NCBI GenBank assembly: GCA_035626515.1
Contig: DASPNM010000029.1
Location: 150,784-214,783 of the forward strand
Direction: 5' to 3'
DNA length: 64,000 nt
Source of the DNA: DASPNM01 sp035626515
Lineage (GTDB): Bacteria > Bacteroidota > Bacteroidia > Chitinophagales > Chitinophagaceae
Part shown: positions 45,794 through 54,584 of the stretch, in pieces
Layout of the letters: every line of letters begins with the position of its first letter
How positions within the stretch are numbered: position 1 is the first letter of the stretch
Translations under genes and position numbers: made by a program
Notes under the pieces: model-generated
Told to the model about the DNA's origin: nothing
Database searches by the model: none
Seen by the model: only the letters and a program-made list of their open reading frames with translations

Positions 45794-45899
45794 CGAGACG
45801 GTTCGGGAAAGTAAAATTAGGAAGAAACTACAGCCGAAGCGATTCGCCGAAACAGAATAAATCGCCTGCCCGTGAATTTATTGTTGCATTAAGAAAATT

Positions 45900-46937
45900 T
45901 CAAATCTCTTCGGTCGCAGTCGCGCCCGTGTATCGAATACCGAGTCCGGGCTCTTCGGAGCGGACCACTTTGCCGTTGTCGTAGCGAATTCCGGTGGCGA
46001 CATCTTCCGCGAGCAGCAGGGGTCCGTCGAGGTCGGCGTAATTTGCCAATGGCGTCAGATGCGCGATCGCAGCAGTACCCACGGTAGACTCGTTCATGCA
46101 CCCGATCATAATTTCCATCTGCAGCTTGTTTGCCATGCGGATCATTTCCAGAGCCGGCGTTGGTCCGCCGCATTTGGTAAGCTTGATGTTGATTCCATGA
46201 AATTTGCCGGCACATTTTTCAACATCGTCCCCCGTGACGCAACTTTCATCGGCAATCAGCGGCAGCGGCGACAACTCGTAGAGCACCGACATGTCGGCCC
46301 ACGCGTCTTTCGCTAGTGGCTGCTCAACGAGTTGTACTCCCAAATCGCTGAGCCGGGGGATCAGCGTCAGCGCCGTCTTAAGGTCCCAGCCGGCGTTGGC
46401 ATCGACACGAAAGACTGCATCGGTATGCTTGCGTAGTTCCTGTAACAGGGCAAGGTCGTTTGGCGTGCCGACTTTTATCTTGTAGATCGGCCAGGGACGC
46501 TCCCGGATTTTTTCCACCATTTTCTCCGGCGTGTCGATCCCGATCGTGTAATCGGTTAGCGGGTCATTCATCCGGGGATCGGCTTTCCAGCATTCGTACA
46601 ATTTTGTTCGTCGCATTTTTCCAAACAGATCCCAGCCGGCCATATCGAGCGCGCAAATGAGGAAACTGTTCCGTGGAAAAAGGTGGTGCAGGAAGTGCCA
46701 GTATCGTTCGGGTACCGTGAATGCAAATTTTTCCAGCACCGGTCGCTTCGCCTCAAGGTCAGCGATCATTTTTTCTACCGTGATGTCGTAATAGCTGATT
46801 GCGGGCGCTTCGCCATACCCGGTAAACCCCAGGTGCTGTAGCTCCACGATTAAGGTGGGCTGATGGGTTTTGGTTCCCTTGGAAATGGTGAACGGATGCC
46901 GGAACCTCAGGGAATGTGACCAGTAACGAATCTGCAT
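45900..46937 (-). CDS. Enolase-superfamily dipeptide epimerase
   Basis: This 345-residue protein fits the L-Ala-D/L-Glu epimerase type of the muconate-lactonising subgroup. It has YKIKVGTP (KxK base), RVDANAGW, QLVEQPL and LIADESC for the three metal ligands, and GINIKLTKCGG (opposite-face Lys). These enzymes act on peptidoglycan-derived or dietary dipeptides. Substrate specificity needs the capping-domain loop and is not certain. It follows malQ by 31 bases, but a perfect -7 box lies just before its ATG. Confidence 0.9.
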   Translation of the reverse strand: MQIRYWSHSLRFRHPFTISKGTKTHQPTLIVELQHLGFTGYGEAPAISYYDITVEKMIADLEAKRPVLEKFAFTVPERYWHFLHHLFPRNSFLICALDMAGWDLFGKMRRTKLYECWKADPRMNDPLTDYTIGIDTPEKMVEKIRERPWPIYKIKVGTPNDLALLQELRKHTDAVFRVDANAGWDLKTALTLIPRLSDLGVQLVEQPLAKDAWADMSVLYELSPLPLIADESCVTGDDVEKCAGKFHGINIKLTKCGGPTPALEMIRMANKLQMEIMIGCMNESTVGTAAIAHLTPLANYADLDGPLLLAEDVATGIRYDNGKVVRSEEPGLGIRYTGATATEEI

Positions 46938-46941
46938 GCAG

Positions 46942-46949
46942 CAAAGCTA
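46942..46949 (-). promoter_or_regulatory. Candidate -7 box of the epimerase gene, four bases before ATG
   Basis: A perfect TAGCTTTG on the minus strand in the malQ-epimerase gap. A TTTG lies only 12 bases upstream, too close to be the partner, so the assignment rests on the -7 box. Confidence 0.45.
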
Positions 46950-46968
46950 TTCTTCCGCGGGCAAAGGT

Positions 46969-49653
46969 TTACCTGCCGCTGTGCAGTACATACCCTTTCA
47001 GCTCCTCATTGAATTCCTTTTGAAGGATCAGATCTTCGAGCGGGATGTGCATGCGGTACCTCCAGTAGTGCTGGGGGTTTGCGGGATCATTGATGCGCTC
47101 TTCCGCCGGGTCCTGGCGACGCAGGGTTTCGCTCATTCCCAGAACATCCTGCACCTGGAAAATGCTCCACATGGCGGGAGAATACAGATGTTGGAGAACT
47201 ACTGCCCGGTTGATCCAGGCTTCGCAGAACTGGGGCGCATCTCCCCACTGGCCGAGAACGGTGTTGTAGAAATGCTGGGTGCGTTCCCGGTTTTCCTCCC
47301 ACCACCCCCGAATGGTGCTCATGTCGTGGGTCGACGGCGTGATCACTGACAGGTAGGGTGCATCGTCGGGATGAAAAAACTCTTTTTTGGGGTCTTTCGG
47401 CATCCGCTGGATCTCCAGGCTGAGAATACCGAGCTGCTGCATTACGTCCGGGACACAGTGTGGGACCATACCGAGGTCTTCCCCGCAAACCAGCATGTTC
47501 GTGGATGCTTTCAGCTGAGGCAGCTTGTGCATGGCCTCTTTCTTCCAGAATTCATCCTGCCTCCTGAAAAAATAATCTACATACAGCGCCTGTAACTTTT
47601 CCCTGGTCGGCGGGTCCAGGTCGCGGAACGAATGGGTCTTTTCCATGGAGATGCGAAAATGATACCCGGGGTTCCCGTTTTCCACTTCAAAGAGAATTAC
47701 GTTGGAGATGAGATAAAGAAGCCCCGTTCGAAGGCTTTCGTTTTCCGGAGTCGATTCTAGGCGGGCAAAATGCTGCTGTACCTGGTGCTGCGTCCTGAAA
47801 CCCGGCAGCAACTGAAATCCGCTGCCGTTCGGTTCAAGAAATTGGAGCCGCACTTTTCCCGCCAATGCCCCAAACACATCGTCGAGGACCCTTGGGGTAA
47901 TGTACGGTTTGCAATACCGTTCCTGGTCGAACCAGATGCCGCGCTCTCCGAACTCGCTTGCCTGGACCGGCAGGCAGGGTACAAAGCGTCCCATGATTCC
48001 CTGCACTTCATCGGCCGGGATGCTCCAGATGCGGAAAAAACCCAGTATGTGATCAATCCGGAAGGCGTCAAAGTAATTACTCATTTGCGCGAAGCGCTGT
48101 TTCCACCAGGAAAACCGGTCGGCCTGCATCTCCTTCCAATTATAGGTTGGAAAACCCCAGTTTTGACCCACCGCCGTGAAATCATCGGGCGGAGCGCCTG
48201 CCTGCCAGTCCATATGAAAAAGACGCGGCGCCATCCACGCATCGCAGCCGTAGCGGTACACTCCAATCGGGATATCACCTTTCAGCACCACTCCTTTCCG
48301 GTGGGCGTAATCCGCAGCGTCCTTCAGCTGCCGATGAAGATGATACTGAATGAAAAAATAAAAAGCCACCTCGCGAAACACAGGCGACTTGCGACTGCAA
48401 AGCTTTTCTACTTCTTCAGGCTGGAATCGCTGGTGCGTTTCCCAGTCGTCGAAATGCGAATGGCCGTTGCGGTCCCTGAAAAAACAAAACACCGCGTACG
48501 GTTCCAGCCAGTGCCGGTTTTCGCGAAAAAAATCTTTGTAATCCTCTGATCCGAAACATTCTTCGCCGGTTACCTGGTAAAGTTCTTTCAACACACCGGT
48601 CTTCAGTTTCATCACGTCCTCATAATTCACGTGCGGGGCGTCATTTAGTTCCTGTTGCTTGTGGTTGAGCGGCGTCAGAGTTTTGGCAAGCTGTTTACCC
48701 GCTACCAGATGCAGGTTGATATAGAGCGGATGCAGCGCAAACGCGGAAATCGCTGCGTAAGGATAAGAATCCAGCCAGCTGTGCGTGGCCACGGTGTCGT
48801 TGACCGGCAGCAGCTGAATAAGCTTCATTCCCGCTTCCCGTGCCCAGTCAACCAGCAGGCGGATGTCGGCAAATTCCCCAACTCCGAATCCATTCCTGCT
48901 TCGAAGGCTGAAGACGGGGATTGCAACTCCCGCTCCTTTCCAGTTATTGTTGGGCAGCCGCGCAAATCCGTCGTGTACGATGACGGCTTTTTTCCTGCCA
49001 CCCTTTGCATAAAGTAATCTGTTGTTTCCCTCTTCGTATCGAAGGAACTTCGATTCGGCGTGGTCGTACACTCCATATTTATAGGACGCCGGCAATTCTT
49101 CGCCTGAAAAATCTATGCGCGTGGTCCACCAATTGCCTTTGCGGTTCAGAAAAATCGGGTTTCCGGTGTTCCAGTCGTTCAGTACGGCGTTGCTGCCGAG
49201 CAGGCAGAGGCACTCGTTCTCACCGAGCAGCGGCGCTTTCACGCGAAAAACATGTGTGAATGATTTCGTGGCTGACGCCAGCTTTTTTTGGCGTTTTTTC
49301 AGAAGCACGTTACGAAACGGTGCGGTATAGAAGGCATTTTCGAAATCGCCGGCGTGGTTCCACGTGTCCACCGCGTGCAGCTCGTCGAGGTTGCCCCACC
49401 CCGAGAGCTCGCGGTCATTCTCCCATTCGGCGATGAGCTCACCCTGCTCGTCCTTCAGGTAATACTTGTAACGCAGGTGTTTCGGCAGTGTTTTGCGCTT
49501 CAGCTCCAGTGCCGCTTCCCAAAATTCTTCATTAAGGTACCGCATGGGCAAGGCCCGGGCGGGATCTCCGTCGCCCAGTTCTTCCGTGTTGCCGCAAATC
49601 CACAAACTCTCACCGAAACGGGTATGATAGCGCAGGTAAAACTGTATTCTCAT
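46969..49653 (-). CDS. malQ: 4-alpha-glucanotransferase (DPE2-type) with N-terminal starch-binding domains
   Basis: This 894-residue GH77 enzyme moves glucan segments between maltodextrins. Residues 1-100 and about 125-230 are two CBM20-like starch-binding domains (FYLRYHTRFGESLWICGN; KAPLLGENECLCLLGSN). The GH77 domain shows IPVFSLRSRNGFGVGEFADIRLLVDWA, DAFRIDHILGFFRIWSIP with the nucleophile Asp, LVCGEDLGMVPHCV with the acid Glu, and VITPSTHDMSTIRGWW. Two CBMs ahead of GH77 is the plant DPE2 layout, also known in Bacteroidota. It works with the glycogen branching gene at the right edge. Confidence 0.95.
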   Translation of the reverse strand: MRIQFYLRYHTRFGESLWICGNTEELGDGDPARALPMRYLNEEFWEAALELKRKTLPKHLRYKYYLKDEQGELIAEWENDRELSGWGNLDELHAVDTWNHAGDFENAFYTAPFRNVLLKKRQKKLASATKSFTHVFRVKAPLLGENECLCLLGSNAVLNDWNTGNPIFLNRKGNWWTTRIDFSGEELPASYKYGVYDHAESKFLRYEEGNNRLLYAKGGRKKAVIVHDGFARLPNNNWKGAGVAIPVFSLRSRNGFGVGEFADIRLLVDWAREAGMKLIQLLPVNDTVATHSWLDSYPYAAISAFALHPLYINLHLVAGKQLAKTLTPLNHKQQELNDAPHVNYEDVMKLKTGVLKELYQVTGEECFGSEDYKDFFRENRHWLEPYAVFCFFRDRNGHSHFDDWETHQRFQPEEVEKLCSRKSPVFREVAFYFFIQYHLHRQLKDAADYAHRKGVVLKGDIPIGVYRYGCDAWMAPRLFHMDWQAGAPPDDFTAVGQNWGFPTYNWKEMQADRFSWWKQRFAQMSNYFDAFRIDHILGFFRIWSIPADEVQGIMGRFVPCLPVQASEFGERGIWFDQERYCKPYITPRVLDDVFGALAGKVRLQFLEPNGSGFQLLPGFRTQHQVQQHFARLESTPENESLRTGLLYLISNVILFEVENGNPGYHFRISMEKTHSFRDLDPPTREKLQALYVDYFFRRQDEFWKKEAMHKLPQLKASTNMLVCGEDLGMVPHCVPDVMQQLGILSLEIQRMPKDPKKEFFHPDDAPYLSVITPSTHDMSTIRGWWEENRERTQHFYNTVLGQWGDAPQFCEAWINRAVVLQHLYSPAMWSIFQVQDVLGMSETLRRQDPAEERINDPANPQHYWRYRMHIPLEDLILQKEFNEELKGYVLHSGR

Positions 49654-49683
49654 CGGTTGGCCTGGTTCTCGCCAGGAAGGGCT

Positions 49684-49706
49684 GAATGTGTTTTAAACAC
49701 ACATTC
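49684..49706. promoter_or_regulatory. Palindrome upstream of malQ
   Basis: GTGTTT-T-AAACAC (49688-49700) is a perfect 13-base palindrome inside a wider inverted repeat, GAATGTG (49684-49690) with CACATTC (49700-49706). It lies 31 bases before the malQ start and may be an operator, though no regulator gene is adjacent. A near-consensus TATTTTCG (49708-49715) lies just upstream on the minus strand. Confidence 0.45.
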
Positions 49707-49770
49707 ACGAAAATAACAAAAACACGATACCTTTTACCCAATTATTTCTATCGGTAAGCTCATAAAGTTT

Positions 49771-49800
49771 TTTGCTTTTGCGATCCCCGTCCTATTTTTG
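49771..49800 (+). promoter_or_regulatory. Promoter of the 51-residue membrane protein
   Basis: TTTG (49771-49774), an 18-base spacer, then a perfect TATTTTTG (49793-49800). The ATG is 17 bases beyond. One of the best promoters in the window. Confidence 0.75.
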
Positions 49801-49817
49801 CACGCGTAAAAAAAAAC

Positions 49818-49973
49818 ATGGAGCAGACAAAAAAATACAGGGGACTGTACTGGCTTATCTTCCTGGCTTCCACTGCAGCCCTGGTAATCGCCATCATCAC
49901 GCACTGGGAGTGGCTCACACTGATTCTGCCCATTCAGCTGACCGCTTTCGTGAAGGCGCTCGACATAATGTGA
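49818..49973 (+). CDS. 51-residue membrane protein, function unknown
   Basis: The frame begins ATG and runs 51 codons to TGA at 49971. The protein has a short basic N-terminus (MEQTKKYRGLYW), one membrane helix (LIFLASTAALVIAIITHW), and a second hydrophobic stretch (LTLILPIQLTAFVKALDIM) that may be a short helix. It is too short for most gene finders. A near-perfect promoter precedes it, and it uses codons like its neighbours. The next gene, a YqaE-like protein, is 80 bases downstream. I do not recognise a family. Confidence 0.6.
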   Translation: MEQTKKYRGLYWLIFLASTAALVIAIITHWEWLTLILPIQLTAFVKALDIM

Positions 49974-50053
49974 CGCGCCGGCGGGCGGCAAATGATTCTT
50001 ACCTGTTTTCTCGTTAATTTCGGTTCATCTTTCATTACCCAAAACCATTTCCA

Positions 50054-50467
50054 ATGAGAAGGCATTTCTTTCTGGCTGTGGCCCTGCTGCTGGTGACCGG
50101 CGCGGCCCGTCCCGCCATGCGTCCCGTCGAACCCGATCCGGTTGCGGTAAATGCCGCCATCGAGGCTTTTCAAAAGCTTTCCAAAAAAGAAAAACGCGCG
50201 AAGTTCCGCCTGGTAAAAAAAGAACTGAAGGCATACAAGGAGGCCAGGAAAGCGGGCAAGGCTACCGATACGAATACGGTTCTGCTCGTGATCCTGGCCA
50301 TCCTGCTCCCACCGCTGGCCGTGTACCTGCACCAGGGAGCGACGAGCAAGTTCTGGATTACGCTGCTGCTCTTCTTACTCGGACTTGTTGGGGCATTTTA
50401 TCTCAGTCACTGGCTGATTCTTGCAGCGATCGTCTACGCGCTGCTGGTCGTCCTCGGCGCGGCGTGA
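50054..50467 (+). CDS. YqaE/Pmp3 family membrane protein
   Basis: The 137-residue protein has a signal-like N-terminus (FFLAVALLLVTGAARP), a basic region with a KKEKRAKFRLVKKELKAYKEARKAGK coil, and a C-terminal Pmp3 unit of two helices (LLVILAILLPPLAVYLHQG and WITLLLFLLGLVGAFYLSHWLI). Pmp3 members are small hydrophobic proteins tied to salt and membrane-potential stress in fungi and plants. The TGA stop begins a run of 7-bp repeats. Confidence 0.85.
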   Translation: MRRHFFLAVALLLVTGAARPAMRPVEPDPVAVNAAIEAFQKLSKKEKRAKFRLVKKELKAYKEARKAGKATDTNTVLLVILAILLPPLAVYLHQGATSKFWITLLLFLLGLVGAFYLSHWLILAAIVYALLVVLGAA

Positions 50468-50618
50468 GGGATGAGGGATGAGGGATGAGAGATGAATGAT
50501 GAGTGAGCAGTAATCAGTGAGCAGTAGGGAGTGATGAATGATGAGTGAGCAGTAATCAGTGAGCAGTAAGGAGTGATGAATGATGAGTGAGCAGTAATCA
50601 GTAAGCAGTAATCAGTCG
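50465..50618. repeat. Heptanucleotide tandem repeat array, 22 units
   Basis: Twenty-two 7-bp units in perfect phase from 50465: three TGAGGGA, one TGAGAGA, then TGAATGA, TGAGTGA, GCAGTAA, TCAGTGA, GCAGTAG or GCAGTAA, GGAGTGA repeated with a 42-bp super-period (six units). The first unit contains the TGA stop of the YqaE-like gene. Confidence 0.9.
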
Positions 50619-50629
50619 CGCAAGATTGT

Positions 50630-50677
50630 CACGCTGAAGCCTGCCGAAGCGTGTCGAAGCACTGCCGAAGCATTTCG
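50630..50677. repeat. REP-like element with GCCGAAGC words
   Basis: CACGCT (50630-50635) and AGCGTG (50648-50653) form an inverted repeat; around it GCCGAAGC or GTCGAAGC occurs three times. Such short palindromic elements recur in intergenic spaces of related genomes, in my experience of this phylum, though only one is seen here. Confidence 0.4.
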
Positions 50678-50724
50678 ATGGGTCGGGAAGTTGCCGATCA
50701 CCGGCTCCGAACTCCTGACTCTTC

Positions 50725-51117
50725 CTAAGCCATCTTATTCAGGAACAGGGGAAGCCCCGACTTCCATTCCCCGTCGATGTACAGCTCAAAGGAATAGCGC
50801 CCCGGCTTTTCGAAGCTGAGCTGGTTGAAATTCACAACGATGTTGATCGTCGCGATCTGCCCGTTGGGCGGCTGGCTGATCCCGATATTTCCTTCGATTG
50901 GCTGAATGCTTTCTTTGCCGTCGGAGTCAATGAGCCGCAAACGAAAATCGTGTTGCCCGGTTTCTTTCGCTGAAAAGCGCAACCGGCACGCGATGCTGCA
51001 GGCCGGATGGACGGCGGGAAACTGCTGGGCATGAATGGCGTCAAAGGTTCCGACAATGGTGAGCTTGGATTGATTGTCCTGGGCAAAGTCGGCAAGCGTA
51101 AAGATTTCGATTTCCAT
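50725..51117 (-). CDS. DUF6941 family protein
   Basis: This 130-residue protein has MEIEIFTLADFAQDNQSKLTIVGTFDAIHA at its start and an all-beta body ending in NIVVNFNQLSFEKPGRYSFELYIDGEW, which matches DUF6941, a family of unknown function with a C2/immunoglobulin-like pattern. I take the ATG at 51117 because the family begins with MEIEIFTLAD; the longer frame adds 39 residues with no match. It is monocistronic. Confidence 0.82.
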   Translation of the reverse strand: MEIEIFTLADFAQDNQSKLTIVGTFDAIHAQQFPAVHPACSIACRLRFSAKETGQHDFRLRLIDSDGKESIQPIEGNIGISQPPNGQIATINIVVNFNQLSFEKPGRYSFELYIDGEWKSGLPLFLNKMA

Positions 51118-51215
51118 GTACTGAGTTTCCACCACCGGCCGAAGAACCGTGCCGGCTGTTATCCGACCGCCATTCTGCAGAAAATGGCGGATTTTAGTCG
51201 GGGCAACTGCCATCT

Positions 51216-51878
51216 TCACTGTTCTGTTTTCCATCTATCTGCCAGTATGGTATGAGTGGAATAGTGGCGCAACGCGCCTGAGTGATGAAACTGAATGGTG
51301 AAATCCCGGAACCTTGCTGCGCGGCAGCCTCCCCAATAATTCCATTCTTTGAGCAGGAACGCGGAATAGTAATTATCCCCAAGTAATTCGTACCGGAATC
51401 TGGCAAAGCAGTCGCCTCCCGCAGTGACGAACCATTTCAGCGTGTCGCCAGCAAACCGCTGTACCGAATCACCCCAGAGATGCTTTATTTCCGGCGGATG
51501 GCCGTCCAGCAGTTTCACGGGCACCAGGCTGAACGCTTTTGAGTTTTCGCGTATTTTCCACTTCCAGGTACCGGCCTCACGCAAGCCCAGTATATGATAG
51601 TGCGAAAAATCAAACGCGCTCAGGGATTGAGCGCGCATGTATCCAAAGAGTTCGTAAACATCATCGTGACTGATCACATAAATCAGACCGGTATCTCTTT
51701 GCCGTTTGCCCTGATCAGGCCGGAAAAGTTGCGATGCGGGCAACCCCTGCATGTCTGCAACAAAAGCGCTGTCTTTCGTGCCCCTTTGTGCCGCTGCGTC
51801 AGCGGAGAGAAACGTATAAACGGGAATAAGAAAAACGTTAAGCAGGGAACGGTGAATGTTGAATGAAGGATGTGACAT
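51216..51878 (-). CDS. Exported hypothetical protein
   Basis: This 220-residue protein has a hydrophobic N-terminus (LLNVFLIPVYTFLSADAAAQ) that looks like a signal peptide. The body is rich in aromatic and charged residues (HYHILGLREAGTWKWKIRE, FRYELLGDNYYSAFLLKEWNYWGGC) without a family I know. Its stop lies 98 bases before the DUF6941 gene, and the two may share a transcript. No function is claimed. Confidence 0.65.
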   Translation of the reverse strand: MSHPSFNIHRSLLNVFLIPVYTFLSADAAAQRGTKDSAFVADMQGLPASQLFRPDQGKRQRDTGLIYVISHDDVYELFGYMRAQSLSAFDFSHYHILGLREAGTWKWKIRENSKAFSLVPVKLLDGHPPEIKHLWGDSVQRFAGDTLKWFVTAGGDCFARFRYELLGDNYYSAFLLKEWNYWGGCRAARFRDFTIQFHHSGALRHYSTHTILADRWKTEQ

Positions 51879-52003
51879 TGGTCACGGAGTTAGAGGTTAG
51901 CTGTTTTAGGGCCTTAAGAAATTGTGTAATTAAAAATGATAGAGCTCATGATTAATGCCGGGATGCGGAGATCATGGGTTTTACATAACCCCGGAAATGA
52001 ATA

Positions 52004-52023
52004 GCCCCGCGAATTCGCGGGGC
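52004..52023 (-). terminator. Palindromic terminator after dnaK
   Basis: GCCCCGCGAATTCGCGGGGC is a perfect 20-bp palindrome (52004-52023), 36 bases past the dnaK stop. Confidence 0.7.
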
Positions 52024-52058
52024 GCTTTATATTGGACAGGAATTCCTGTAGATCCCAA

Positions 52059-53963
52059 TCACTTCACCTCTTCATAAGGTACATCGGTCACGTTCTCACT
52101 GCCCGTGCCCTGCTGCTGTTCGTCCCCGGGCTGCGGACCGGGTTGTTGTTGCCCGCCCGCCGCCTGCTGGTTGTAAATGTCCTGGCTGGCCGCGGTCCAA
52201 GCGGCGTTCAGTGAAGCCATGGCGGAATCGATCGCTGCCACGTCCTGGTTCTTGTGTGCCGTTTTCAGCTGCTCGGCGGCGTTCTCGATCACGGTGCGCT
52301 TGTCCTGCGGGATCTTATCGCCGTATTCCTTGAGCTGTTTTTCGGTCTGGAATACCAGGCTGTCGGCTGCGTTGAGCTTGTCCACTTTCTCGCGTTCGGC
52401 ACGGTCCTGAGCTTCGTTGGCCTTTGCTTCAGACTTCATTCTTTCCACTTCTTCCTTGCTGAGCCCGGAACCGGCTTCGATGTGGATCTTTTGCTCCTTT
52501 CCCGTGCCCTTGTCGCGCGCAGTCACGTGCAGGATACCGTTTGCATCGATGTCGAACGTTACTTCGATCTGCGGTACCCCGCGCGGGGCAGGCGGAATGC
52601 CGTCAAGGTTGAAAATACCAAGGCTCTTGTTGTCCTTGGCCATGGGCCGCTCTCCCTGCAGTACATGTATCTGCACTCCCGGCTGGTTGTCGCTTGCGGT
52701 TGAAAAAATTTCGGATTTTTTCGTTGGGATGGTTGTGTTCGAAGGAATAAGCGTAGTCATTACGCCACCCATAGTTTCGATACCGAGCGAAAGCGGCGTG
52801 ACGTCGAGCAGAAGTACGTCCTTTACTTCGCCCGTCAACACGGCGCCCTGGATGGCAGCTCCCACCGCCACCACCTCGTCCGGGTTTACACTCTTGTTCG
52901 GCTTGCGGCCGAAAAATTTCTCCACGATCTCCTGCACCTTCGGGATCCGCGTGGAACCACCCACCAGGATCACCTCGTCAATCTGCGAAGGAGACAGTCC
53001 CGCATCCTTAAGCGCCTGTTCGCAGGGTTTCAGGCAACGTGCAAACAAGTTGTCCGCGAGCTGCTCAAACTTCGATCGGCTCAGCTTTTTCACGAGGTGT
53101 TTCGGCACACCATCCACCGCAGTAATGTACGGAAGGTTGATCTCCGTCTCCGTGGAGGAAGACAATTCAATCTTCGCTTTCTCCGAAGCGTCCTTCAGAC
53201 GCTGCAGCGCCATTGGGTCCTTGCGGAGATCAATCGCTTCATCTTTTTTGAATTCGTCGGCCAGCCAGTCCATGATCACCTTGTCGAAATCGTCACCGCC
53301 GAGGTGCGTGTCCCCGTTGGTGGATTTTACCTCGAACACGCCGTCACCCAGCTCGAGTACCGAAATATCGAACGTACCGCCACCCAGGTCAAAGACCGCG
53401 ATTTTCTGGTCGTGCTTGCCCTTGTCGAGGCCGTATGCAAGTGCGGCAGCGGTGGGTTCGTTCACGATGCGGCGAACGTTGAGTCCCGCGATCTCACCGG
53501 CTTCCTTGGTAGCCTGGCGCTGCGAGTCATTAAAGTAGGCGGGAACGGTGATTACCGCTTCATGCACTTCCTGGCCGAGGTAGTCCTCAGCCGTCTTCTT
53601 CATTTTCTGAAGAATCATCGCGCTGATCTCCTGCGGGGTGTAGAGCCTGCCGTCTATGTCAATTCGTACGGTATTATTGTCACCTTTTGTCACCTTGTAG
53701 CTCCAGTGACTGATCTCCTCAGTCACTTCATCATGCCGGCGACCCATGAACCGTTTTACGGACATGATGGTATTCTGCGGATTCGTAATGGCCTGGCGCT
53801 TGGCCGGATCCCCCACCTTTCTTTCGCCGTTCTTGAGGAAAGCCACCACCGAAGGAGTCGTGCGACGCCCCTCGTCATTGGCGATCACCACCGGTTCGCT
53901 GCCTTCCATTACGGCCACGCAGCTGTTTGTCGTACCCAGGTCAATTCCGATAATTTTTCCCAT
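52059..53963 (-). CDS. dnaK: Chaperone DnaK (Hsp70)
   Basis: The 634-residue Hsp70 folds proteins with DnaJ and GrpE. Typical parts are GIDLGTTNSCVAVMEG (phosphate 1), VITVPAYFNDSQRQATKEAGEIAG, IAVFDLGGGTFDISVLELG, ILVGGSTRIPKVQEIV, and the substrate-binding DVTPLSLGIETMGGVMT. The Gln-rich disordered tail ends in VTDVPYEEVK, a normal bacterial DnaK end. A 14-bp GC palindrome (CCTGCC/GGCAGG, 53980-53993) lies 17 bases before the start. dnaJ and grpE are not in the window. Confidence 0.98.
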   Translation of the reverse strand: MGKIIGIDLGTTNSCVAVMEGSEPVVIANDEGRRTTPSVVAFLKNGERKVGDPAKRQAITNPQNTIMSVKRFMGRRHDEVTEEISHWSYKVTKGDNNTVRIDIDGRLYTPQEISAMILQKMKKTAEDYLGQEVHEAVITVPAYFNDSQRQATKEAGEIAGLNVRRIVNEPTAAALAYGLDKGKHDQKIAVFDLGGGTFDISVLELGDGVFEVKSTNGDTHLGGDDFDKVIMDWLADEFKKDEAIDLRKDPMALQRLKDASEKAKIELSSSTETEINLPYITAVDGVPKHLVKKLSRSKFEQLADNLFARCLKPCEQALKDAGLSPSQIDEVILVGGSTRIPKVQEIVEKFFGRKPNKSVNPDEVVAVGAAIQGAVLTGEVKDVLLLDVTPLSLGIETMGGVMTTLIPSNTTIPTKKSEIFSTASDNQPGVQIHVLQGERPMAKDNKSLGIFNLDGIPPAPRGVPQIEVTFDIDANGILHVTARDKGTGKEQKIHIEAGSGLSKEEVERMKSEAKANEAQDRAEREKVDKLNAADSLVFQTEKQLKEYGDKIPQDKRTVIENAAEQLKTAHKNQDVAAIDSAMASLNAAWTAASQDIYNQQAAGGQQQPGPQPGDEQQQGTGSENVTDVPYEEVK

Positions 53964-53979
53964 GATGTATAGTTTTTTG

Positions 53980-53993
53980 CCTGCCCCGGCAGG
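53980..53993. promoter_or_regulatory. Palindrome upstream of dnaK
   Basis: CCTGCC-CC-GGCAGG is a perfect palindrome 16 bases before dnaK. It could be a leader hairpin or a repressor site. It is not a CIRCE element. Confidence 0.3.
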
Positions 53994-54113
53994 AGTTCAT
54001 TCTTGATTCTCAATCATAATGCCATGGCTGCAGTTGGTGAAAAATTGGCAGGATAAACGTTTGGACGATCGGTTTAAGGCATTCTAATTGCTCGGGTTTT
54101 CCAAATTCGGCCG

Positions 54114-54584
54114 ATGGACTGGCTTTGGGCCTCGCTTGGAATCCTGCTCTGCCTGGTCGCGATCCTGGGGAGCATTTTGCCCCTGATCCCGGGTCCGCCG
54201 ATCGCCTATGTCGGATTGCTATTGCAGCAATTGCGCGACCCCAACCCATTTACCACGAAATTCCTGCTCATCTGGGCGGCCGTTGTGGTGCTGGTGTTGC
54301 TCCTTGACTATGTCATTCCGCTTTGGGGAACGCGCAGGTTCGGAGGTACGAAATACGGGGTCTGGGGCTGCACCATTGGATTCATTGCCGCATTTTGGAT
54401 GGGTCCGTTCGGGGTGATCGTCGGTCCCTTTTTAGGGGCGTTCGTCGGGGAACTGATCGGAGGACAAACCACGCACCGTTCCTTCCGCGCGGCGCTGGGC
54501 TCTTTTGTCGGCTTCCTGATGGGCTCTTTTCTGAAGCTCGTCGCTTCCTTCCTGATGATGTTCTACATCATTCGCTCCCTTTGA
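54114..54584 (+). CDS. DUF456 membrane protein
   Basis: The 156-residue protein has four hydrophobic segments (about 3-21, 42-65, 86-112 and 135-155) and glycine-rich motifs GPFGVIVGPFLGAFVGELIGG typical of DUF456. The family is of unknown function. It begins MDWLWASLGILLCLVAILGS. Its TGA stop is part of the -33 box of the next gene. Confidence 0.9.
   Translation: MDWLWASLGILLCLVAILGSILPLIPGPPIAYVGLLLQQLRDPNPFTTKFLLIWAAVVVLVLLLDYVIPLWGTRRFGGTKYGVWGCTIGFIAAFWMGPFGVIVGPFLGAFVGELIGGQTTHRSFRAALGSFVGFLMGSFLKLVASFLMMFYIIRSL

Noticed and set aside
45856..45882. AATAAAT/ATTTATT inverted repeat
   Set aside because: All-AT 7-bp stem with a 13-base loop, too weak to call a terminator.
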